A stretch of 64,000 nt of DNA from assembly GCA_903813345.2 (NCBI GenBank), contig CAIIXF020000012.1, forward strand, positions 10,128,432 through 10,192,431, given 5' to 3'. The notes below the pieces were generated by a model, which had not been told where the DNA came from, did not search any database, and worked only from the letters and a program-made list of their open reading frames with translations. Shown piece after piece: positions 11,990 through 22,446 of this stretch. This stretch comes from Owenia fusiformis (lineage: Eukaryota; Annelida; Polychaeta; Sabellida; Oweniidae). The stretch's first letter is position 1. The number at the start of each line of letters is the position of its first letter. The position numbers and the translations under genes were made by a program.

Positions 11990-12175
11990 GTTACAGAATG
12001 TCACATCCAAGGCCATTTGAAAGTCTTTGCACCCACTTGGGCTGGTGAAAATGTTCCTCTTTCCAGCCCTGATGCATAAACTGCACCGCATTCCTTGGCC
12101 TGCAACATACTGCAGCCAGGGGTATGTGTTTTCCCATTCTGGGAGGTACCTCTTAACTTTAGGAGGGCGTGGCAT
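11990..12175 (-). pseudogene. hAT-type / ZNF862-like N-terminal zinc-binding fragment
   Basis: From ATG at 12175 the minus-strand frame reads a motif typical of TTF/BED-like N-termini of hAT-derived proteins: a Trp-rich stretch (YPWLQY), then CSLC, then GCKDFQ. No catalytic hAT domain follows in any nearby frame, and after GCKDFQ the expected basic/His segment is degraded. It is most likely a relic of a domesticated or dead hAT element, or a stray exon. Confidence 0.45.
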
Positions 12176-12179
12176 GATA

Positions 12180-13576
12180 ATACCCTTTACCTCGTGACTT
12201 TATGATTCAATTAATAATACTCAGATTCTATCCTAAAATTAAAAATTATTTGCAAAAACATTAATTATATAGACCCAATTGACCCAATTCATGCAAGCGA
12301 AGCGAACTCTAAAGACATGAAAGAGGGGCCTGAGCCTCCCCACAGAAATGTTCTATATTTATACCTTCAAAATTGAGCAATCTAAGCATTTCCCGTAAGT
12401 CTTTAAACAGCTTGCCTTGATGCATTTCTAAATTTCAATTTTAATATTTTGTATTTTCACATTTTGTATATCCTAAATAATCATCATATTTAATCCCATG
12501 TCAAATTCTAAACCCCAGTCAATGCAATTCAATGTAATCACAGCTGTATATCTTAATATAGATGGCACGTGTGTAGACTGATTTCTTTAAGCAAAAAACT
12601 AACTATAAAATCCAAAAGATGGCAGTGTTTATATCACTTCTCACATTGAAATCTTTTTGCAAAGCCGGCCACATTTTGACCAAAATGTACCGGTTTTATC
12701 ATATTGTTTCAGCAAAATAAGTATTATTAAGGTAAGTTATACTATATTTTTTAAGTTTAAGTTGTATAAGCTTGATTTATTGGGTTAAACTTGGAGAAAA
12801 TGCCGTTTGACCTAAAATAATTTACTTTCTATTTTTTTCATTGGACAATTTTATTTCTGATATGTTTTCGCCAATTAGGGACGTTTTTCATATAAAATAA
12901 CATTTGTTTGCAACCTATGGTGAGTAATGCGTCCCAAGAACGCACCAACAATTTTTTTCTGCGTCCATGACTATTTATTTACGTCCTCATAATGGGAGGA
13001 CGGCGTTGTAAAAACCCAGCAGTGGGAATCATAAAGAATTGCAAAAGCTATGAAAATTACACGCTGTCGCACATATAATAAATTCTTACCTCAGTGTATT
13101 CAGTGCTTTATTTTCTCCGTCTTAGTAAGTCCAAATAATGTGGAATTTGTGTCCCTAATGACAAATAAGAACTTCAAAAGTTGAATTGGATATTCACATG
13201 TTATGGCGACTCTTCAAATGTTGAGGTGATTTTGTCGCCCGATTGCGCCGGAACGGAGGATTGGCTCCCAGAATGCAACATGACACGTGCCAGCTTTCAA
13301 AATGCTGTTCCGCCATTTTGAAACCTGTCATGAGTAAATACGGTTAACTGATGTTGCATTCTGGGAGTCAACCGTCCTTGGATAACAAACATGGCGATTC
13401 ATGAAAACATTCATTCGATTTGGTAGGGATTTATCCATTATTTGCAGGTTTGAAGCTTTGGATTCATTTATTGTGCTACTTTAGTGAACGGGAATTATTT
13501 TTCTACCGCTTGTGAGAGTTTGAGACACGAAACTTGGAAATAAGCTCATTGTGACAACTTGTGAACTTATGTCTAT
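12180..13576. other. Spacer with no recognisable gene
   Basis: AT-rich DNA without a supportable ORF. The only structure seen is an imperfect inverted repeat at about 13255-13375, built from 'ggctcccagaatgcaacat' and its complement. Confidence 0.4.
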
Positions 13577-14136
13577 TAGAGGTGTCAAGTATTAACCGGT
13601 TAACCGGTTAACCACCGATAATGCCTTGACCGGTCTGTGTTTTTATGGGCGGTTAGTTGACCGTGTATAATTCTGTTATTTCCCGCGCTTATTTTGCATG
13701 CTAATCCATTTGATTTTATGGTGTCAGTTTCACGTAAGCTACTCATACATGGCATAAGTCCCATAACTCCTTACAAACATCCAATCAGCAACTTTAATCC
13801 CTGCCACATTGCTTTCCCGCGCTTACTTTGCATTTTAATCTGTTTGTTTTTCAAGCGTCAGTTTCATGTGAGCTACTCATACATGTGATAGGTCCGATAA
13901 TTCCTTACAAACATCCAATCAGCAACTTTAATCCCTGCGACATTGCTTTCCCACTTACTTACATAGAATAGAGTAAAGCTTGACGAACATAAAAAATAAA
14001 CGCCGATATATCATTTTTCCAATTTGAAGATTTCATTTGAAATTATCAGTTCAAATTTCCCGCCGGTTAACCGACTTTAACCGGTAAAAAACCCCGGTTA
14101 ACCGGTTAATGCTCAAGCGGTTAATTGACACCACTA
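13577..14136. mobile_element. Non-autonomous hAT-type element (560 bp, 8-bp TSD)
   Basis: Ends TAGAGGTGTCAAG and TTGACACCACTA are inverted, with AACCGGTTAA-rich subterminal repeats. The 8-bp duplication ATGTCTAT lies at 13569-13576 and 14137-14144, the length expected for hAT transposition. Inside, a ~138-bp segment starting 'tttcccgcgctta' is tandemly duplicated (about 13678-13950). No transposase is present. Confidence 0.88.
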
Positions 14137-14242
14137 ATGTCTATGCGTAGTTGTTCTTATCGAATTGTCTGCTTATTTTGAAGAATTGTCAACCTTAATG
14201 AGCATTATTTATTTATTGGTTAAAAGAAACCATTTATGATAT

Positions 14243-14557
14243 CTAGGATACACTCTTATCCTTTTGACAGACTATTATCAAATAGTGACATATATTATCC
14301 TCTTGACTACTTGGAGTGACAAGATTTTTCGTCACCTCAGAAATGACCTTGAAACCCAGCATGACGAGATAATCTGTCACAAAATCTTTCACTAAAATTG
14401 CTTGTTTTTGAACAATTTTTATCCAATTTACACAAAAATAGTTATAAAATGTGTAGAAATGATCTCTGCCGTCTAATTTTACTAAGGCATCTAAAGTTGT
14501 ATAGGTATGTAGTAAAATGTCAGAAGGTGGCAAAAATGAAAAATCCTCTGGTTTCAA
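14243..14557 (-). CDS. Unrecognised 104-codon ORF
   Basis: Open minus-strand frame from an ATG, beginning MKPEDFSFLPPSD. No domain or homology is recognised. It lies in the presumed first intron or spacer upstream of the multi-zinc-finger gene and could be a chance ORF. Confidence 0.15.
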   Translation of the reverse strand: MKPEDFSFLPPSDILLHTYTTLDALVKLDGRDHFYTFYNYFCVNWIKIVQKQAILVKDFVTDYLVMLGFKVISEVTKNLVTPSSQEDNICHYLIIVCQKDKSVS

Positions 14558-14597
14558 CCGATTTTAGAGCCTGGGATTCAAGAGGTTATTATCCCAC

Positions 14598-15143
14598 CAA
14601 GCAAAGTTTTAGAGGGATATAGAGTTGCCATCCATCTGTTCTTCTGTCTGTTCATTTGTTCATCGGTCCGTATGTTTGGGAGACAACTCAGATACTGCTT
14701 GATGTATTTGATTCAAATTTTATAGGTTTAAGGCCAGGGTGCATGTTGGAATTTTTTGCAATTTTGAAAAGTAAACCACTGAATATTCAAGTTATTCAAA
14801 CATTCTGAAGAATAATCAACCCTCAATTTATAGTCTAGGTACACTAATGCATCTTTTGTGCAAGAATGAAAGATGTTGATGATGTGTGGAATGAGTTATG
14901 TTTATCTGAAAATAGCACATGGTCATGAAATTTCACCAAAGTGCACTCTGACCTTAATGTTTAGTGGAGTTGCTGTTTTCTAATTGTAATTCTTATTTTA
15001 TATATTCTTTTCAAATATCTCATGTTTTATATAATGATTTTACAGACTTATTGATGTGAATGTTAACTTCATCGCTATAACAATATGTATATGTACACAT
15101 CCCCTGCTTATATAATTTCTCATGTTTTTTTTATATTTTACAG
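14598..15143. other. Spacer / intron end before zinc-finger gene
   Basis: Contains a low-complexity 'ccatccatctgttcttctgtctgttc' type stretch near 14630-14670, then AT-rich DNA ending in a polypyrimidine tract and the acceptor TTTTACAG at 15136-15143. Confidence 0.4.
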
Positions 15144-15237
15144 TCCATTCCCACAAGAACAATTTGTTTGACTGTGAATATCCATTCCATTTCTACGACT
15201 GAGGCAGGGCCACAAATTGCAATAGTCCAATGACAAC
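15144..15237 (+). other. 5' UTR part of the multi-zinc-finger exon
   Basis: Begins after the acceptor TTTTACAG|TCC and runs to the ATG at 15238. It has an in-frame TGA at 15200-15202 relative to the candidate upstream exon, so translation of the zinc-finger protein should start at 15238 or at Met3 (15244). Confidence 0.5.
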
Positions 15238-17556
15238 ATGGAGATGATTGATCTGAATCTAAAAGAAGAACTGGATGAAGAAATCGACATTGTTAATGGA
15301 GAGGAACATACAATTAACATGGAGCCTTTGGACATCAAAGAACTGGAAAATAATGTTAATCGAAATGAGCATTATGAGACTGACATTAAAATAGAAAGTG
15401 ATATTGGTATGAATAAAGAACAGTTTAAGGTTAAAATCAAAGAAGAACAAAACAACAGTGATGTGTGTGACAACCCATTTGATATTGGCAGTCAAGCTGA
15501 TGACAGATATGTTACTGATCACCAAGAAGGAGATATGAAAATTAAACAAGAGTTACAAGAAACACATACAGAACATGAAAGTGCTGAGCCTAAGGTGCTT
15601 GAGGACACACAGAATCTTGATATGGATTCAAAACACAACAATGACGAAATTGATGAACATTTGGATAACAGTGATCTGGACATTGATAAAATAGATAATA
15701 GTGACCTTGACATTGTCAGAGCAGATGATACTGAAGTTAAAGCAGAGAATAATGATGTTAAAGCAGATAATACTGATGTTAAAGCAGATAATACTGATGT
15801 TAACCCAGATAATACTGATGTTAACGCAGAGAATACTGATGTTAACACAGATGATGTTAAAGCAGATAATACTGATGTTAAAGCAGATAATACTGATGTC
15901 AAAGCAGATACTAGTAATACTATGAATCAGCCAGCAGTATCAATAGATAGAATTTATAGACCATATTTTACAACCACTGAATGTAAACACAATGTTCTCT
16001 TTAGAGCTACTGTAGATGATCCATTTCAGTGCAAGCAATGTAAAGTAATACTCTTCCCTGTAAAAAATGGTGAAAGCAAAGAAGAATTTGTGTGCGAACA
16101 TTGTGATGAAAAATTTGATAGCAGTGCTAAATTGAAAACACATGAAAAATCGTGCAGCATGTATATTGGAAAGGACTGTATATGCAGATTCTGTAATAAA
16201 AAATTAAGTGACCGGAGATGTTTAAAACGACATATAATGTTACACATCGGAAATAAACCATTTAAATGTGATACATGTAAAAAATCATTTGTTACTCAAA
16301 CTGCTTTGGAGCGGCATAAAATGACCCATACTGGCGATAAACTGTTCCCATGTGATACCTGTTCCAAATCATACAGAGATAAACGCAACCTTAAGCTTCA
16401 TTTAAAAATCCACAATGTGGCAACTCAGTATAGGTGTCAGTATTGTAGTAAGGTTTTATCCGATGCTCGATGCCTGCGAGCTCATATGCAAACTCATTCA
16501 AATGAGCTAACACAGAAGGACCAGGATAGCATCTCAAATCAGAGAAATTTATGTCATTTATGTGGAAAAACATTTGCAAGAAAACGATCTCTTGAGACCC
16601 ATAAAATGATTCACACTGGGGAAAAACCATTTGAATGCCAATATTGCAGTAAATCCTTCAGAGAAAAATGTAAAATGAGAGAGCATGAAAAACGTCATAC
16701 TGGAGACATTTGCTTTATGTGCAGATTCTGTGGTAAAGAATTAAGTGACCGAAGATGTTTGAAACATCATGAGATGACACATTCTGATAATAAACCATTT
16801 AAATGTGCCACATGTGAAAAAACATTTGTCGCTAGGAAATTTTTGGAACATCATATAACAACCCACACTGGTGAGAAACCATTTTCTTGTAATGTCTGTG
16901 TGAAATCTTTTAGAGATAAAAGCAAGCTCGCTATTCATAAAAAATGTCATAGTGAAGCAACCCAGTATAAGTGTAAACATTGCGGCAAGGTTTTGTCCGA
17001 TTCACGGGTTTTGAGGAGACATGAACAAAGGCACACAGAAGAACGAACCTACAAATGTAAACTTTGTAATAAAGGCTTCTGCAAACTCGAAGCACTACAC
17101 AACCATGAATTAATCCACACTGGCGAAAAGCCCTTCAAATCATATGCATGTGAATATTGTGGTAAAAGATTTGTGAATGTTTACACCCTAAAAACACATT
17201 CAAAGACTCATTTGTCAAAGGACCGATTTCCCTGTTTGAACTGCGAGAAAACGTTTCCAACAGAAACAATACTAGAACGTCATTTGCTTACACATAGTGA
17301 CAATAAACCATTTAAATGTACTTATTGTGAAAAATGTTTTCGTGATACAAGTAGACTGACAGTTCATGAGAGAATGCATACCGGAGAGAAGCCATTCAAA
17401 TGTAGCTATTGTGATAAATGCTTCATTCAAATTTCCCAAATGAACATACATCAAAAGATACATACTGGTAAAAAAGAGTTTGTATGTAAATATTGCTCAA
17501 AAGCATTCGCAACATCTTCTAGATTAAGCAGACATGAAAACACACATATGGAATGA
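15238..17556 (+). CDS. Multi-C2H2 zinc-finger protein (772 aa, single-exon ORF)
   Basis: The N-terminal ~235 residues are acidic and Lys/Asp/Asn-rich, with several SUMO-type psi-K-x-E sites (IKEE, IKQE, VKAE) and a degenerate heptad-length tandem repeat of the form DNTDVKA (nt about 15715-15915). From about residue 280 to the end there are 16 C2H2 fingers, preceded by one Cys-Cys-His-Cys variant (CEHC ... HEKSC). Many fingers are joined by TGEKPF-type linkers; others use variants such as HSDNKPFKC. Fingers 2, 5, 8 and 11 share a KxLSDxRxLxxH pattern, suggesting internal three-finger duplication. The predicted role is nuclear sequence-specific DNA binding. An AATAAA at 17558-17563, immediately after the stop, is too close for normal use; another lies near 17845. 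Confidence 0.92.
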   Translation: MEMIDLNLKEELDEEIDIVNGEEHTINMEPLDIKELENNVNRNEHYETDIKIESDIGMNKEQFKVKIKEEQNNSDVCDNPFDIGSQADDRYVTDHQEGDMKIKQELQETHTEHESAEPKVLEDTQNLDMDSKHNNDEIDEHLDNSDLDIDKIDNSDLDIVRADDTEVKAENNDVKADNTDVKADNTDVNPDNTDVNAENTDVNTDDVKADNTDVKADNTDVKADTSNTMNQPAVSIDRIYRPYFTTTECKHNVLFRATVDDPFQCKQCKVILFPVKNGESKEEFVCEHCDEKFDSSAKLKTHEKSCSMYIGKDCICRFCNKKLSDRRCLKRHIMLHIGNKPFKCDTCKKSFVTQTALERHKMTHTGDKLFPCDTCSKSYRDKRNLKLHLKIHNVATQYRCQYCSKVLSDARCLRAHMQTHSNELTQKDQDSISNQRNLCHLCGKTFARKRSLETHKMIHTGEKPFECQYCSKSFREKCKMREHEKRHTGDICFMCRFCGKELSDRRCLKHHEMTHSDNKPFKCATCEKTFVARKFLEHHITTHTGEKPFSCNVCVKSFRDKSKLAIHKKCHSEATQYKCKHCGKVLSDSRVLRRHEQRHTEERTYKCKLCNKGFCKLEALHNHELIHTGEKPFKSYACEYCGKRFVNVYTLKTHSKTHLSKDRFPCLNCEKTFPTETILERHLLTHSDNKPFKCTYCEKCFRDTSRLTVHERMHTGEKPFKCSYCDKCFIQISQMNIHQKIHTGKKEFVCKYCSKAFATSSRLSRHENTHME

Positions 17557-17910
17557 AAATAAATGTCAATGTTGTACCAACTGTCAACATGATTTATTTA
17601 TGTTAGAAATATTATAGAAGGGATCGTGTTAAAATATCACCAGTTTCGGAATTGTCCTAACAAATTTTATATTGTTAATGGTGGAGGTTCGTTAAATCAC
17701 AATTTCATTTGTGGGTGTTTGAAAGTTCAAGTGAAAGGCAGATCAATGTTTATTATATGGGGGAGGGGGAAGGGGTTAAATCATATTGAAATGAAACTTG
17801 TTTTTTAACAGCTGCCATCATTTGGATACAATCCTTAATTGATAATAAATACATGTTGTGTACTATTAAGTAATTATAAAATATTTTATTTTATTGAAAC
17901 ATTCTAGCCA

Positions 17911-18520
17911 TTAAAGGAATATTCCTTGCCAAACCATCTCTCTCCTCATATGGTAGCTATAACCATATATATGCTTGCCATGTTTAGCAAAACACGCAAA
18001 AATGTTTTGATATGGTCAAATTTGATCACTTAGAAATGCGATGCTCAATTCCAGTAAGCTGCCATCTTTTAAAATTTCACATAGGAAGTGATGTCATCGA
18101 CTCTCAACTTTGCATTTAGCATTAGGTGAGGAGCTATTAAGAATTACAAAACCAGCTAAATATTCTTTTTCAACTTTGTATCTTATTTAATCCTTCTGAA
18201 AATCTCTTCTTTTATTCTAAGTTGACAAGCCCTGATAATATTTTTGAACAGAAAGTAATGATCACTTGTCTAGAAGTGATTTTGTGCTACTTTCGTATAC
18301 TGTTATGGGCAAGGTTATAGAAGTTGAGAGTTGATGACTTCACTTATTGCAAGAAATCTTAAAAGATGGCAGCTCACTGGAAATAAGCACTAGATTTTTA
18401 AATGATCGATATTGACCATATTAAAACATTTTCCCATGTTTTGCTAAATATGGGAACTATATATATGATTATAGCTACCATATCAAGAGAGAAAGGGTCT
18501 GGCAAGGAATATTCCTTTAA
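17911..18520. mobile_element. 610-bp foldback element
   Basis: Inverted ends TTAAAGGAATATTCCTTGCC and GGCAAGGAATATTCCTTTAA, with homology continuing ~200 bp inward (the 'aagatggcag' / 'ctgccatctt' and 'tatggtagctata' pairs). No ORF is present. Confidence 0.8.
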
Positions 18521-18634
18521 ATAGATTCAGCAGTGTATGTTTCGGGTATCAGGTTTTAACTAAGTGCAGTTAGATGGACAAAAACAGAAAATTCGATTAG
18601 AAAACCTTTTAACAAAAAAATATACACGTACAGA

Positions 18635-20800
18635 GTTCAATCTGGGTTTACGGAATGTATGGAGATAAATATATCCATCTGACCAACACTTTTTGACAAA
18701 TCATGAAATTCAGTGACTATTCCAAGTTTTTATCCCGTTTTTTTATATAGGCTACAATTCAAGCCTGCAACTGTGTGGCCCAATCAAAACATAAAAAGTG
18801 CTGACATCTATATAAACTCCCTGATAACAATAGATCGAAATTGATGACTGATGAATTTTTGAAAATCTTCATTCCCATGGAAACCAATGCGAAATGGTTG
18901 GTGCGGGGCAAATCAGATTATAGGCTATCTATGCCGTAAAAGATTCATAAAAATATTTTTACATAGAAAATTGATTGTAGAACTTTTGCACGCCTATTGT
19001 TTGGTCTACTTTGCTTTGTGCACAGTAAAGGTATAGAGCTTCGGTCATTTTTGAAAATCATTTCGCATCTTGTGAAGGAACGTATCAAGTTTTTGTTAAA
19101 GCAAAATTAGCAAATTCGCTTATCTGCTTATACTTTATTTTTGCGAGAACTTGGATGGATAGATATTCTAATGACTTGCGGCGAACCTAAACGAGATTTT
19201 TATACCAGTTCACATGGGAATGTCGGTTTTCATCATTTCATAATTTTTGTAATCGATCGATTTTTTGTATTTTGCTTTACATATGCAAATAAGAATTCAA
19301 ATATATAGACGCTTTAACACGTAATCTAATGGGGGAATTAGGGTTGCCAAACTTTTGAATGGGAGTGTAAATGATATATCCCGTGGTCTATGCCGTTGAA
19401 ATGAGATACTGGAGAGGTTAAGCTAACGATGTTTTTCACAACGTAACCGTGAACGCAAAGTACAAAAATTAACAAAGGAATGTATCGAGCGCTCATAGTT
19501 TTATGCGCGCTTAGTCTACTTCAGATACTCTTTCAGCTTCAGAGTTTCGGGTTTAGAACGGGAGATTTGAAATTTGACGTTGGGTCAACGGGAACCATTT
19601 TACTCGTGTCTATTGAACACTATGCTGTCAATTTTGATTTCGATGCACAGTTGAATTCTTGCTGATCACGATGATGTATGTCATGCATGATTTAGCGCCA
19701 AAAATCTTACGAAACCAGCTCGTTTAAAATATGTATTAGAAAACCAGCTATAAAACCGCATCAATGACATACTTAAGGAATAAATAATGATAGGCCATTC
19801 AATATGGTGAAATTCAGCACGAGTTGGACAGAATGTTGTACAAAGCACGAACCGAAGGTGAGTGCATTTGTACTAACATTCTGTCCAACGAGTGCTGAAT
19901 TTCACCATATTGAATGGCCTATCATTATTTATTCCGATTCAAACATAAAAATTAGTAAAAGCCGTGTCTGTGGAACGGCCATGAAGGAAGAATACGCATG
20001 CTGTCAAGATTCTGAAGTCGGCCGGAAAAATTTTAGAATTTGTTTGGGCTGTTCTATTTTACTCCCCGTTTTAGATTTTATACGGTGTATGCAAACATGG
20101 GGTGTTGATAAAATAAAATAGTTACGGAGGGAGTAAAAAAGAACAGCTATCCCCGGACAGAGCCCCAGATGTGCAGCTGAGATGTGACGTCACTCAAAAC
20201 AATGCAAATTGCAGATTGAATAGAGCATGGTCGTGCATCTATGGAGAATTAGAGAACGTTCTATATTGGCTATGCTGCATTCTGATTGGTAGAGAAATTC
20301 GAATAGAGCACGGTCATGTTTGAATATAGAATCATTACACGCTATGGTGTAGTCTAAACAAACACTAGATTTGAACGGCTATTTATATGAGAAGGCTACA
20401 TGAATTTGTATATGGTCGACCTCGAGTGATACGTACAGGTTCAGTTTCGATTATATATGAAAAGCTTAACCTCTCCACTGAAGACTTTAAGCAATGCATA
20501 TAAAATCCTAAGATATTTGTAGCTAAATCAATCATGTATGACATACATTATTTTCTTCATAAAGCATTATACTGTGCATCGAAACAGCATAGTATTAAAT
20601 ACACATGAGTACGAATGATTCCCGTTGATACCAACGTGAAATTCAATACCTCCCGTTCTAAACACGAACTGAAGCTGATCGGGGTATCTGAAGTAGACTA
20701 AGTAGCGCTTGTTTTGTATGCGCTCTATACACATTACTGTATTGATTCATTGACTTTGCGTTCACGGTAAACGTTGTGAAAAACATCGCTCGCTTAAAGT
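18635..20800. repeat. Upstream arm of the RTK tandem duplication, with nested foldbacks
   Basis: Homology to 45258 onward starts at 'agagttcaatctg' and continues discontinuously. It includes a decayed copy of the TA-inserting element family (right end near 19320-19375, 'ggttgccaaac' and 'gggagtgta'). A ~1.4-kb inverted repeat follows (about 19415-20805, outer arms 'aacgatgtttttcacaacgt' and complement). No gene is visible. Confidence 0.6.
19777..19935. repeat. 159-bp hairpin nested in a larger foldback
   Basis: Arms begin GGAATAAATAATGATAGGCC and end with the exact complement. The match is nearly perfect over ~65 bp per arm. The short ORF crossing it (from 19804) is created by the palindrome. 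Confidence 0.8.
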
Positions 20801-20883
20801 ATCCAATGTTTCTTGACTGCATCTTCAAAGATCAGGCCTCGCTGGGCCGATAGAAAGAATTGAAATACCCTTGGACCAAGGAT

Positions 20884-21277
20884 CACACCCGGTGATCGTG
20901 AAAATGGGACGGAGGGGGGGGGGAGCAAGCAATTTCTGGTAGAAAAATGAACAAATCTGCAAAAATTATTTTTTCAAGAAAAGGTTTATGTTTTAATTGC
21001 TAAACCAATAGGCGCAGGGTATGGTAAAATATGTCGCGTATTCTACGAATTTTTTTTAGCCGATTCTCTTCTTAGGTATAAGATCTATTAAAAAAGGCGC
21101 AACGCCACCAACGTGCAAAAGTCAATGTTTTTGCTTTAAATCAAGCATCAACGGTCTACACAACATGCAATAAATATTTGTAAGTGACATTATCATCATA
21201 AAATTAATGACCTTAATGACATAATAATTGCTTGCTCCCCCCCCCCCTCCGTCCCATTTTCACGATCACCGGGTGTG
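20884..21277. mobile_element. 394-bp inverted-repeat element, 5-bp TSD (copy 1)
   Basis: Inverted ends CACACCCGGTGATCGTGAAA and its complement continue into 'atgggacgga' and a G/C homopolymer. AGGAT is present on both sides (20879-20883 and 21278-21282). The paralogous flank of gene B (about 47136-47155) has an uninterrupted single-copy version, 'ggggatacctgag'. A second family member is at 48711-49210. Confidence 0.88.
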
Positions 21278-21747
21278 AGGATGCCTGAATAACGGAGAGG
21301 CGTATTTCACATTGCCTCTTTATATTCAATTTGGCACTTTTGCAGTCACATTCAATGAACCAAATTGTTTTTTGTTTTCTACCGAAGCAACGTAACGATC
21401 TTAGGAACGTTCTAATCATTAAAGACACAGAACCAAGACCCTGGGTCCTGTTATCCAATCAAAAAGTAGTTTTCATTAACCAATAGAAATTCACACCGAT
21501 TGAGCCAATCACAGCCTTCAAAACAAGATTTTTAAAAATGGCCACCAAAATAGTAAACAATAACATAGCAGTAAAATTTTGTACTCACATATATATGCAT
21601 TGGTTTCTCATTTAATAATCCACTAAACAATATTATAAGAGCATATAATCCAAATAGTAGTTACTATAGTTAATGTGTATACTATTATATTTAATTAATC
21701 CGAATAAGAATATTTCATTGTGTAAGTCTAGCTGAACTTATATCCAT

Positions 21748-22446
21748 TCACTGGTAAACATGTCCTTTATATTCAATGCCAGGTGGATTCGGGAACCATT
21801 CTCTCACTTGTGTGACAACACATGTGGGCATTATCTCCCTTTTATGGTATATTATACTTCTGTCACTACTTTTGGAAGCTGCCTTTTTGGTTAAATAGTT
21901 AGGATGTCTCCATAGTCCTAGATTGTTTATCATTCTCCAAAATTCCTTGTACAGTTTTCTCCTTGTTATAATGTTTGACAATGATGGAGTTGCATTTGTT
22001 GTCCTCCAAAATGGCTCATACTTGGCTTCATTGACAACACATGGGTTCCAGAAACAATGCGGACAATCATGTGACTCTTCATTAGAACTAGGGGAATCAT
22101 TGTTAGGAGGCTGCGGAGGCTCTGTAGATACATGTTGTGGTATCATACCAGTCAAAATGCTGATTGACTGACTTGCTTGATTTTCGTCTTCTGTTGAAGA
22201 ATCAGTGGCTACTGTTTCTAAAGAACAAATTGCTACTGTTTCTGAAGAGATACTAGCTGATGTTTTCCTCTTTGCTGCTTTTCTTCTATTCACATTTACT
22301 GTTTTTTCTGTATTATTCAACCTACTGTTCTTGTAGCTGTCCTCAATGGGGTCAAAGTTCCAGTCATAGTGATCATATAGGGATTCTATCACTAACCTCT
22401 GTTCCTCAGTTACATTTATCTTCAAGCTGTAAGTTCTGCTTTCCAT
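21748..22446 (-). CDS. Transposon companion protein, P2X7-C-terminus-like (232 aa)
   Basis: ATG at 22446, stop at 21750-21748. Residues 1-125 are Ser/Thr-rich and low in structure, with a basic patch RRKAAKRK near 54-61. Residues 128-136 contain CPHC plus a further Cys. The C-terminus (about 162-232) has RRKLYKEFW, then KREIMPTCVV and VREWFPNPPG. That order resembles the cysteine/arginine-rich end shared by P2X7 receptor C-termini and many transposon-linked proteins of aquatic invertebrates. It contains no channel or membrane segment. It is divergent from the transposase, with 834 bp between the two start codons. A role in DNA or zinc binding during transposition is only a guess. Confidence 0.7.
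   Translation of the reverse strand: MESRTYSLKINVTEEQRLVIESLYDHYDWNFDPIEDSYKNSRLNNTEKTVNVNRRKAAKRKTSASISSETVAICSLETVATDSSTEDENQASQSISILTGMIPQHVSTEPPQPPNNDSPSSNEESHDCPHCFWNPCVVNEAKYEPFWRTTNATPSLSNIITRRKLYKEFWRMINNLGLWRHPNYLTKKAASKSSDRSIIYHKREIMPTCVVTQVREWFPNPPGIEYKGHVYQ

Noticed and set aside
15519-15902. 127-codon minus ORF rich in TSVLSAL
   Set aside because: Antisense of the DNTDVKA repeat in the zinc-finger protein.
19804-20121. 105-codon plus ORF
   Set aside because: Starts inside a perfect hairpin whose arms force complementary reading frames; no homology.
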